Source: Marinilactibacillus sp. Marseille-P9653 (GTDB taxonomy: Bacteria; Bacillota; Bacilli; Lactobacillales; Carnobacteriaceae_A). From it: a stretch of 64,000 nt of DNA. The notes under the pieces are model-generated. The model searched no databases, had not been told where the DNA came from, and worked only from the letters and a program-made list of their open reading frames with translations. The stretch covers positions 1,116,001 through 1,180,000 of the forward strand of contig NZ_CAKAKH010000001.1 in the NCBI RefSeq assembly GCF_916618885.1, read 5' to 3'. Made by a program: the position numbers and the translations under genes. Below are positions 21,001 to 29,100 of this stretch, one piece after another; position 1 is the stretch's first letter, and each line of letters starts with the position of its first letter.

Positions 21001-22160
21001 ACGAAGGAGACTATCTGACAAATATGGTCAACTCAGTGCCGCTTGAAGAACGTTATTCTTATGTATACCAAGGAAGTTCACAGGTACTTGACCATATTTT
21101 AGTATCAAACCACTTAGCAGAAAATACAAAAATCGATATGCTTAAAATTAATGCAGATTTCACTGATGAATCTGGAAGAGCGAGTGACCACGATCCAGTA
21201 ATCGTTCAAATTGCCTTCACTGACTCTGACGAAACAGAAGTACCAGAAGAACCTGAAACGCCAGAAATCGAAGTTTCTAGAATTGCCGGTGAAAAGAGAT
21301 TTGATACAGCCGTTGAAATCAGTAAAGCTGGATGGGAGCGTTCAGATGTCGTGGTAATTGCGAATGGATTTGAATTCGCCGATGCTCTTGCTGGAGCACC
21401 TTTGGCGGCTGAGTTAGATGCCCCCATTCTTTTAAGCCGTAATGATAAACTGGACGATGTTGTAATGGAAGAAATCCAGAGATTAGGCGCTACACGTGCT
21501 GTTATCCTTGGTGGAGATAATGCTGTTGGTAGACAAGTTAACCAACAACTTGGAAGAAACGGTATTTATACTAGAAGAATCGCTGGAGAAAATCGCTACG
21601 AAACAGCTAGGTTAATCTCTAGAGAAGTTTCTAATAGAACTTCTTCAGAAGAAGCCATTGTTGTAAGTGGACAAAACTTTGCCGATGCATTGAGTATTGC
21701 TTCGTATGCTAGTCAAGAAGGTATGCCAATCTACCTCTCAAGAACCAATACACTTTCAGAAGAACTAGAAAATACACTTACTGACTACGAACAAGTCATG
21801 TTCATTGGTGGAGAAGCTGCCGTTAGTAGTGAAATTGAAAGTACGATTGAAAAATCAGGAACAGCGACAACTCGTATTGCTGGAGATACTAGATACGATA
21901 CCAATTTAGCGGTACTTGAAATGATGGATATCAATGGAGATAATCTATACGTTGCGACTGGAACGAACTTTGCGGACGCTTTAACTGGATCTGTTTTAGC
22001 TGGAATCGAAGGAACAGGTGCAGTATTAGTTAGAGATAATGAAGAAACACTTGAAAACTTTAAAACGTTTAGTGATCAATCCTCATTCGAACGTTATACA
22101 ATTTTCGGAGGCCCTGCTGCAGTATCATCAAGCATTGAAGAACGTCTAAATAACTTCTAG
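18015..22160 (+). CDS. secreted endonuclease/exonuclease/phosphatase-family nuclease with CWB2 anchor
   Basis: 1381 residues, exported and wall-bound. The signal peptide is at about 1-30. A lamin-tail-like domain at about 47-165 (FEIYNGTGSTVDLDGYQV) and OB-fold segments from about 225 follow. A chitobiase-type Ig segment (YYTTDGSEPSTDSTLY) is near 430-455. The EEP catalytic domain runs from about 755 to 1070, with ASYNLENFA, GLTEVQDNDG, MGDFNDFQW and SDHDPV, which hold the Asn, Glu, Asp/Asn and Asp-His residues of the DNase I-like site. Three CWB2 modules begin near 1088 (RIAGEKRFDTA, RIAGENRYETA, RIAGDTRYDTN). The layout is that of ExeM/NucH-like extracellular nucleases with an added anchor. 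It probably degrades external DNA or RNA. Confidence 0.9.
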   Translation: MLKKTITSALTASLLATSVPMNVVAVTASEIGATESGTLAEEAVYADSLIFSTYVEGSSNNKAFEIYNGTGSTVDLDGYQVELYPNGNTDPNSILQLQGVLEHGETLVIVNPRASEALLAYADIQNGGITAYNGDDALVLRNNGQVIDSFGQVGERIDWGKDVTLVRNQDVLSGKTVETDAFDPANEWTEYPQDTFNYLGSHLMTGVPGEANPTLPEESEEELSLISMADARTLGTGNEVLVQGVITAKLNNTVQFEDETGGFAIFPASAVQAEVGQQITVRGNISQYNNLLQLQNIAVLETEDAEAVQPRKITGSQVALENESRLIELENVEIISAAGGSETSTNYTVRADGTEFVLRDERNELDIQVGETYETVAGIVQVFNSTWQVIPRSINDVLLDSSIVQAPQANVNSGTVASGTKIQLSSRSENVTIYYTTDGSEPSTDSTLYTEPIELTEDISLKAIAVREDAELSSIAEFNYTVYDAETGIMIHDIQGPGHVSPFDGQTVNDVRGIVTYKYEIRGAVYAHVQTEDDLRDGDRNTSEAIVVYLGGRNFAPDINVGDHVAVTGQVSEYYIDGFSEKEDTDLSVTQINARDDRGGSVEIIETGMELPEAIVIDEVPDEVISPLGFEEFNPELYAIDFWEAMEAMRVEVSDVRAVSPQDHGDVVTVLDSHEAETVNGGILLKEDDLNPERIGFRPQPNNAARDFNVLTGDKFEGKLTGVVMYDYGNYKIYTDLADMEAIHQPANNQPQQTTIEPVEDQLTVASYNLENFAATTSQTSNEKSERLANAIGNDLNSPDIVGLTEVQDNDGPGAGGPEADKSYERLIDAIFAASGTKYEYVNIDPLMNQDGGQPNANIQVGFIYNPERVSFVDSIEKGDATTAAGYENGNMTVNPGRIDPENPVFSNSRKPLAAQFDFQGEQVITIINHWNSKRGDDATFGQNQPIEYGSEVKRKGIAEAVTAFVEEVSTDNPDANIVSMGDFNDFQWTDALKIHEGDYLTNMVNSVPLEERYSYVYQGSSQVLDHILVSNHLAENTKIDMLKINADFTDESGRASDHDPVIVQIAFTDSDETEVPEEPETPEIEVSRIAGEKRFDTAVEISKAGWERSDVVVIANGFEFADALAGAPLAAELDAPILLSRNDKLDDVVMEEIQRLGATRAVILGGDNAVGRQVNQQLGRNGIYTRRIAGENRYETARLISREVSNRTSSEEAIVVSGQNFADALSIASYASQEGMPIYLSRTNTLSEELENTLTDYEQVMFIGGEAAVSSEIESTIEKSGTATTRIAGDTRYDTNLAVLEMMDINGDNLYVATGTNFADALTGSVLAGIEGTGAVLVRDNEETLENFKTFSDQSSFERYTIFGGPAAVSSSIEERLNNF

Positions 22161-22200
22161 AAATATGCGAATTTAATGTAAGAAAATGAATAATTTCAGA

Positions 22201-22332
22201 GGCTGGGACAGAAGTTTCTGATCAATGTTGTTTCGTAAAATCAGACAAGTAGAAAAGCCGTCAAATCAAGGGATCGATATCCTAGATTTGACGGCTTTCT
22301 TCTATTTAGGTGGTTTTGTTCCATCCTTTTTT
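22201..22332 (+). ncRNA. three-way-junction RNA element ending in a U-tract
   Basis: The outer helix is GGCTGGGACAGAA (22201-22213) with TTTTGTTCCATCC (22314-22326), using some G-U pairs. Side helix P2 is TCTGAT (22217-22222) with ATCAGA (22240-22245). Helix P3 is a perfect 14-bp pairing (22254-22267 with 22285-22298), extended by an inner GGAT/ATCC. Six T follow the outer helix. It probably terminates the nuclease transcript, but it is far more elaborate than the other terminators here. From memory, GGCTGGGACA-type intergenic elements occur in other Lactobacillales; this needs a search. Confidence 0.6.
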
Positions 22333-22473
22333 GAATTAAGCAGAGGTCAGTTATTAAAAGTTATCAAATATTTTCCGAAAATTGAATTTGATTAAAAAAG
22401 CTATGTTATAATTAAGAGAATTGCTTTAAAATAGAAGCGAAGTAACCGTTTATCAATAGTTAGGAGAGGTATT

Positions 22474-23529
22474 ATGTTCGATGTATCCATTATTATGCCA
22501 GTCTATAACGTCTCAGCTCATCTGCCGAGGGCTATTCAGTCTGCTTTAAACCAGACGAAGATGGACTTCGAATTAATCCTCGTCAATGACGGTTCCACAG
22601 ATAACTCTGGAGAGATTTGCGACCAGTTTGCGGAAGAAGAACCTTTATTAATTCAAGTGATCCATCAAAAGAATCAAGGGTCAGGGAAGGCCAGAAATGC
22701 TGGTCTTAGAATCGCTAGAGGAAAATATATTTATTTTGCAGATCCAGATGACTATTTCAAACCAACTTTGCTTGCAGAAAACTACCGATTAGCAGAGAAA
22801 AGAGATGCAGAAGTCGTCGTATTTGGTTATACAAAAGAAGTCGAAGGGAATCCTAGGGAAAGAGAGACCTTTTTACCAAGACAGCCTCATTTTTATACAC
22901 AAAAAGGGTTTCGTGATCACTTTCGTAACTTTTATCATTTCACGCCTTATGCATTATGGAACAAATTGTATAAACGTGCTTATTTGAAACAGCACAAGAT
23001 TCGTTTCGACGATCAAAAATTAGGACAAGATGCGCTTTTTAACCTTAAAGTCTACAGAGAAATTTCAATTGTAGCTTTTAATCGGAATCCATACTATCAC
23101 TACGTAACCCATAATGGGTCTGCGGTTAATCGATACCGGGAAGACCGTTTTGTCATGGAGTTAAATATTGCCCTCCAGTTTAAGAATCTAGTAGAACATT
23201 GGGGACGAGAAAAAGAGTTTAATGATTTACTGAAACAAGAATTCTGGCATCCGGTTTATTTGGAACTGGCAAACATTACGCATCCTGATTGTCCAATGAC
23301 AGAAGAAGAAAAAGTCGAGTGGATTAGAGCGGTATGCGAAGAAGAACACATTCGGGCATATGTAATTAAACAAGATTTAAAAGAATCGAATCCTTTCAGA
23401 TACTTACTGCATCAAAGGATTCAAAAAGAACGGTATTTGATGGCCATCAAGCTGATGGAAAAACGAAATGCTTCAGCAAATAATTACTCAAAGACCTTTC
23501 AAAAGTTGAAGAATTTTTTTAAATCTTAA
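22474..23529 (+). CDS. glycosyltransferase family 2
   Basis: GT-A fold inverting transferase, 351 residues, cytoplasmic and probably membrane-associated. The N-terminal nucleotide-binding part is VSIIMPVYNVSAHLPRAI with LILVNDGSTDNS, and the metal motif is DPDD near residue 90 (YIYFADPDDYF). An acceptor-side segment, LWNKLYKRAYL then GQDALFNLKVY, is typical of capsule/teichoic-type GT2 enzymes. TAGGAGAGG precedes the ATG. First gene of a three-gene group (two transferases and a flippase) between two CWB2 genes. Donor and acceptor sugars cannot be told. Confidence 0.88.
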   Translation: MFDVSIIMPVYNVSAHLPRAIQSALNQTKMDFELILVNDGSTDNSGEICDQFAEEEPLLIQVIHQKNQGSGKARNAGLRIARGKYIYFADPDDYFKPTLLAENYRLAEKRDAEVVVFGYTKEVEGNPRERETFLPRQPHFYTQKGFRDHFRNFYHFTPYALWNKLYKRAYLKQHKIRFDDQKLGQDALFNLKVYREISIVAFNRNPYYHYVTHNGSAVNRYREDRFVMELNIALQFKNLVEHWGREKEFNDLLKQEFWHPVYLELANITHPDCPMTEEEKVEWIRAVCEEEHIRAYVIKQDLKESNPFRYLLHQRIQKERYLMAIKLMEKRNASANNYSKTFQKLKNFFKS

Positions 23530-23579
23530 AGATACATTAAATGTACCTTTAAAATATTGATCAGAACAAGGAGTCTCGT

Positions 23580-24506
23580 ATGAATCAGCCAATCGTTTCA
23601 ATCATTGTCCCCACGTACAATGTAGAAAGATATATTGAAGAATGCCTGGATTCGATTATAGCGCAAACCTATCAAAATATTGAAGTCATCGTAATAGATG
23701 ATGGATCGACAGATGCTACTCCGTATTTATTAAAACCATACGAAAGTAAAGTTAAACTGACTTTAAACAAACTGAACAAAGGCCAAGGTGCCGTTAGAAA
23801 TCAAGGTATTGAAAAGGCGTCAGGTAAATACTTGCTATTCGTAGATTCAGATGATTGGATTGAAAGTGATACAGTAAAAAGGTTAATAGATAAGCTTCTT
23901 GAAACTCAGTCCGACTTGGTTAGATTCAACGGACAATCCTTTTTTGATGGAGGAGACCTATTTGAAAATGGTGCTCAGTACGATTTCTCCAAAATTTTAG
24001 ATCCAGGAAAAATTTATGAAGGATCAGAAAAGCTCTCAGCTAATCAAAAAGCTTATTCGGCCTCTCCGTGTTTATATATGGTAAGTCGAGCATTAATAAT
24101 GAACAAAGACATTCGTTTTCCGGAATCGATTTTGCATGAGGATGAATACTTTACAACCAAAGTCTTTCTTGCCAGTGAACAAATGTCTTATTTGAATCAC
24201 GCTTTTTATCATCGAAGATATCGAGTAGCTTCTACAATGACTGAGAATACACCTTTTCATAAAAAACGTTCGTTTAATTCTTATCTAGAGGTTTTCAAAT
24301 TACTCGAAAAACTCTATCACTCAGATCAATATGATGCTGATGAGAAAGTATTCCTGAAAAGACAATTACTTTCAATCTATAATGGTCTTCAGCAAAGTTC
24401 GGTCGAACCAGAGATGAAAAAAGTTCTAGGAGACTTGAAGTCTGTTACTTTAATGGACAAAATACGGTTGAGTGCTTCGAGAACGTACACTAAATTTAAA
24501 TCTTAA
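23580..24506 (+). CDS. glycosyltransferase family 2
   Basis: 308 residues. VSIIVPTYNVERYIEECLDS, VIDDGSTD and the metal motif DSDD (LLFVDSDDWI) mark a GT2 enzyme. HEDEYFTTKVF near residue 198 supplies the candidate catalytic base. It is a clear paralogue of the transferase at 53460: both have RFN, ASPCLY, ILHED/IIHED and YRRYR/HRRYR in the same order. AAGGAG precedes the ATG. It is probably co-transcribed with the transferase upstream and the flippase downstream. Confidence 0.88.
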   Translation: MNQPIVSIIVPTYNVERYIEECLDSIIAQTYQNIEVIVIDDGSTDATPYLLKPYESKVKLTLNKLNKGQGAVRNQGIEKASGKYLLFVDSDDWIESDTVKRLIDKLLETQSDLVRFNGQSFFDGGDLFENGAQYDFSKILDPGKIYEGSEKLSANQKAYSASPCLYMVSRALIMNKDIRFPESILHEDEYFTTKVFLASEQMSYLNHAFYHRRYRVASTMTENTPFHKKRSFNSYLEVFKLLEKLYHSDQYDADEKVFLKRQLLSIYNGLQQSSVEPEMKKVLGDLKSVTLMDKIRLSASRTYTKFKS

Positions 24507-24556
24507 AAACAAGTTATGGGAACAAACTATCAAATGAATAGAAGCAGGTATAACAT

Positions 24557-25849
24557 ATGAAAAGAAATACAATGAAAGATATCTTTCTAACATTCGTTAC
24601 TAAAATGTTTTATTTAGGTGGCAGTTTTATTATCTCGGTGCTTTTAGCTAGATTACTTGGAGCTGAAGGTCGGGGGATTGTAGCTGCTTTATTTGTTTTA
24701 CCGAATTTAATTATTAACTTAGCAGATATGGGGATCAGACAATCATCAGCTTATATGATCGGGCAAAAAAAATACACCGTTCAAGAAGTATTTTCATCTA
24801 GCTTGGTTTTATGGTTACTAGCTTCAATCGTTTCAATCCTGATACTTTTAGGGTATTACATGATTCCATCAACAACCCAGTATAATTGGGGACTAATTGC
24901 GATAGCCATTTCATTGGTGCCGATTAAAATATTGGAAACTTACTATTACGGGATTCATCAAGGCAAACAACAAATTGAGATCATGAACAAACGACATATC
25001 ATATCCTTTTTTTCAAGGTTAATAGGTGTTGTAATCCTTGTATGGATTTTGAGTACGGGAGTATACGGAGCAGCAGTTGCGACGCTACTAGCCTCAGCTT
25101 CTGTGGTACTGTATTCGTTCTGGACACTCAAAGACACAGTGAAATTTAAATTGAATTATAAAAAAGGTCTTCCACAAAAACTATTTAGAAAAGGCATTGT
25201 CTTTGCAATGGTTTTATTTATTTTAAATATTAACTATAGAATCGATATTTTAATTTTAGAAAGATTTGTATCTGCTGCTGAAATTGGGATTTATTCCGTT
25301 GGTGTCGGTTTATCCGAGTTGATATGGCAACTACCTACAGCCATAGGAACGGTACTTTTTGCCAGTAGTACGAACAGTACTTCTGATCTAGATGCAGCAA
25401 ACAAAGCAGCAAAATTACTCAGGTTTTCACTAGTTTTCTTGGTTTCCGGTTCTATTTTATTTGCACTGACTTCTAAATGGATCGTACCGTTCATATACGG
25501 AAATGAATTTCAGTCCGCTTCTGAAGTTATTAATTTACTGCTTCCAGGAATTATCTTAGTCGTTATTATTCAAATATTACATGCTGCACTTTCGGGTAGA
25601 GGCTATCCTTTAATCGGGATTCGCATTTTTATTTTAGCAATCATAGTAAACGTGATACTCAATATTTTGCTGATCCCAATTTATGGAATTAACGGAGCCG
25701 CTATTTCTTCTACAATCAGTTACGCTATTGGAGGTTTTGGTTACGCTTATGTCTTTGCTAAAAAAACTGATTTATCATTAAAAGATGTACTTATAATTAA
25801 AAAAGAAGATTTGAATGAGATCAAAAAAGCCTTAAAGCTTAAAAAATAA
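24557..25849 (+). CDS. polysaccharide flippase (Wzx/MATE-like)
   Basis: 430 residues with about twelve membrane helices of the MATE/polysaccharide-export fold. The start, MKDIFLTFVTKMFYLGGSFI then LLARLLGAEGRGIVAALFVLPNLI, is the usual Wzx signature (ARxLGxxGxG). It moves lipid-linked oligosaccharide or a glycolipid across the membrane. The gene closes a group with two glycosyltransferases and is one of two flippases in the window (the other at 51732), so two different export substrates are likely. Confidence 0.88.
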   Translation: MKRNTMKDIFLTFVTKMFYLGGSFIISVLLARLLGAEGRGIVAALFVLPNLIINLADMGIRQSSAYMIGQKKYTVQEVFSSSLVLWLLASIVSILILLGYYMIPSTTQYNWGLIAIAISLVPIKILETYYYGIHQGKQQIEIMNKRHIISFFSRLIGVVILVWILSTGVYGAAVATLLASASVVLYSFWTLKDTVKFKLNYKKGLPQKLFRKGIVFAMVLFILNINYRIDILILERFVSAAEIGIYSVGVGLSELIWQLPTAIGTVLFASSTNSTSDLDAANKAAKLLRFSLVFLVSGSILFALTSKWIVPFIYGNEFQSASEVINLLLPGIILVVIIQILHAALSGRGYPLIGIRIFILAIIVNVILNILLIPIYGINGAAISSTISYAIGGFGYAYVFAKKTDLSLKDVLIIKKEDLNEIKKALKLKK

Positions 25850-25964
25850 AATGATTAAGAGCACATTCTAAAAGAACTAGTTATAAAATTTAATTTTCTG
25901 ATAATTCAAGAAATTAGAAATTCTCAGAAGTGCTCATAAGAACTCCATTCCAAATAACTACGCT

Positions 25965-25992
25965 AAAACCACTATTAAACCAGTGGTTTTTT
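25965..25992 (+). terminator. terminator after the flippase
   Basis: Arms AAAACCACT (25965-25973) and AGTGGTTTT (25982-25990) followed by T residues. Confidence 0.9.
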
Positions 25993-26030
25993 ATTTTGTG
26001 AAATTAAAGAGAATAAAATTAGAAAAAATC

Positions 26031-26057
26031 TTGACATTCTCATTTTACAACTATAGA
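26031..26057 (+). promoter_or_regulatory. possible promoter of the subtilase gene
   Basis: TTGACA (26031-26036) with TATAGA (26052-26057); the 15-base spacer is shorter than ideal. Confidence 0.4.
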
Positions 26058-26065
26058 CTAGTAGG

Positions 26066-26108
26066 TATTATAACTATTTCAACTAACCGTATATTAATAG
26101 TTATAATA
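26066..26108. promoter_or_regulatory. 13-bp inverted repeat ahead of the subtilase gene
   Basis: TATTATAACTATT (26066-26078) and its exact complement (26096-26108) are separated by 17 bases. They lie between the likely promoter and the ribosome site. This could be a repressor operator or a leader hairpin. No such repeat is seen before the other CWB2 genes. Confidence 0.55.
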
Positions 26109-26136
26109 AAGAGTATCTATTATAGGGGGAAAAGGT

Positions 26137-29100
26137 TTGAAGAAAAGTGTAAAACAAGTGACTCAGGCTTCGCTGGCCTTGATGTTAGCTTTTCCAGCCA
26201 GTCTGTTTTCGGCAGGCGCTGTGCTGGCAGAAACGAACAATAATAGCGACGAGACACAATTGAGTAGTGGACCAGAAGCGTTAAAGACACTATCTGATTT
26301 GTATGACAGTAACGACCCGGATTTCTCAATTGAGAATGACGAAGGTCCTGAGCCATATGAAGCAAATGAAAAGGTTCGTGTGATAGTAGAAGTTGAAGGA
26401 ACTCCTGGACTTACATATGCGACAAGACAAGGAGTCCAATATAGTGCACTTTCTGAAGAGACTAGAGAAGAGTTAGAATCAAATGCGATTCAAACTCAAG
26501 AATCTGTTCAGAATCGTATTGATAATGCAAATATCGAAGCAGAGTACTTAGAGAGCTTCACGACAGTCGTGAACGGATTTAGTGCCAACTTGAATTATGG
26601 TCAGCTGGAAAGAGTTGAAAATCTTCCCGGAGTGACCAGTGTAGAGATTGTCAATGAATATGAAAGACCAGAAGTAGAAGAAGGTGACATGATCAATAGT
26701 GTTGATCAAGTCAGAGGACCAGATACTTGGGAAGACTACAACGTCTTAGGGGAAAACATGGTAGTCGGTATAATCGATTCTGGGATTGATCCTTCACATA
26801 GAGATATGATTTTAAGTGAAGGTGTAGAATCTTCTCTTGATGAAAATTCACTAAATGGATTAGATTTGCCAGGTAAATTTTTTACAGAAAAAGTACCTTA
26901 CGGATATAATTACTTCGATAAAACGGATGAAATCCTTGAAACAGGTAATACCAGTTCACAACACGGTATGCACGTAGCAGGAACAGTCGCTGCAAATGGG
27001 GATATCGAAAATGGAGGAATCAAAGGGGTTGCACCAGAAGCGCAACTTCTAGCACTTAAAGTTTTCGGGAATGATCCTAGCTTAGCAACGACATACGGAG
27101 ATATCTATGTTGCCGCAATGGATGACGCTGTTCAATTAGGTGTAGATGTGCTGAACTTGAGTCTTGGTTCAGGAGCTGGATTTGTTAATCCAGAAAATCA
27201 TGAACAAAAAGCTGTTCAGCGTATGAAAGAAAATGGAGTGGTCGTTTCCATATCTGCAGGAAATTCTTCACACTTTGGTTCTGGTTCAATAGAAGGTGGT
27301 TTGAATGATACGAATCCACTGACTAAAAATCCAGATATTGGAGTTGTAGGAACGCCTTCTGTTTCTGAAGCTTCTCTAAGTGTGGCATCAAGTGAAAATG
27401 ACTTCAGTATAGCTGATGTAATGACTTGGCAAGCTGGAGAACTTGGTGGAACAGCACCTTACTTGGTAGCGGATAATGACCCTAAAGATATATTCGATGG
27501 GACAGTCGAATTAACTTACGCTGGACACGGAACACCAGCAGAACTAGAAGCAGCGGGTGTTGAAGGGAATGTAGCGGTCGTTTCTCGTGGTATGTTTACT
27601 GGCGGAGACGAGACTTATGCTGCCTTTACTGAGAAAGCTAAAGCTGCACAAGCAGCGGGAGCTATCGGTGTCATCGTTCACAATAACAATACTAGTGGTT
27701 TTGTAAGTATGCAGACTGAAGAAGCGATTACGATTCCGTATTTATTCATGCTTCAAAAAGCAGGAGACGAAATCAAAGCAGCTTCGGAAGCAGGAGAAAC
27801 AGTTACCGCAAACTTTACTGGAGAGACAACAAATATTCCAGCTCCAATTCAAGGCCAATTGTCTTCATTCAGTTCATGGGGGTTAGCTCCAAATCTTGAT
27901 TTCAAACCTGAAATCACAGCTCCAGGAGGAAATATCCTTTCTACTCAACAAGGAGATTCATACTCCTTAATGAATGGAACTTCTATGGCTTCTCCTCATG
28001 TTGCAGGTGGATCGGCTTTAGTGCTAGAAAGAGTTGATGAAGAACTAGGGTTAGAAGGTGAAGAAAGATCACACGTTGCCAAACAAATCTTGATGAATAC
28101 TGCGGTTCCATTAACAGATAAAGGAACGGTCAACGATGCATTTGGTTTAGGAAATTACTATTCTCCACGTGCGCAAGGTGCTGGTCAGATGGACCTTTAT
28201 GCTGCTCTTTCTACACCGGCTTGGGTATCAAGCCCGGCAGATGACGATGAAGGTAAAGTAGCACTAAGAGATTTCCAAGACTTTACAGAATTCCAACTAG
28301 AAGTTGAAAATTACAGTGATGAAGAAGTCCTCTATCTAGTAGAAACATCTGTGCAGACAGATCTTGCATTTGTGGATCAACTTGGTTTCACACCAGATTT
28401 AGTTGAAGCAGCTGGATTAGACAATGTAAAAGTGAATGCACCAGGTTACGTGACTGTTCCTGCGGGCGGAAAAACAACTGTGGATATTTCTTTAGATTTA
28501 TCCGATGCTCAAGTTGAGTACTTGAATGAATCAACGGCACTTGAAATGCTTGATCCAACCGATGTATTTGAGAATGGTTACTTTGTAGAAGGTTTTGTAG
28601 AGTTTGTAGATCCTTTAGATAATCATCCTACTCTAAGTGTTCCTTACGCTGGATTTAATGGAGAATGGGATCAAGTACCTACAATTGATGCAATGCGTGG
28701 TTCTGAAGACACATTCTACAATCAGACTTCATTAGTATTTGAGGAGTATGTAGAACTTCTTCCTGGAATCGGGGTAACAGATTTATTCTATCTGCCTAGC
28801 TTAAATGTTCCAGCTTTAGGAGAAACAATGTTATTCAGTGCTGAACGAATGGGTGATATACAACCAGTTCTTTCCTTACTGAGAAACGTTAAAGAAGCAC
28901 AATTCAATATCCTTGATTCAGAAGGTAATGTTGTACGTACATTAAGAAACGAAACAAACTTACGTAAAGACTATTTTGACAGAGGAAGAGCTAGTTCTAG
29001 TAATGTATTCAACCAAGCAGCTTGGGATGGAACTGTTTCTGGAGAAATAGCAGAAGATGGCGAATATGCATATGAAGTTCGTACATTAGTTGACTACGAA

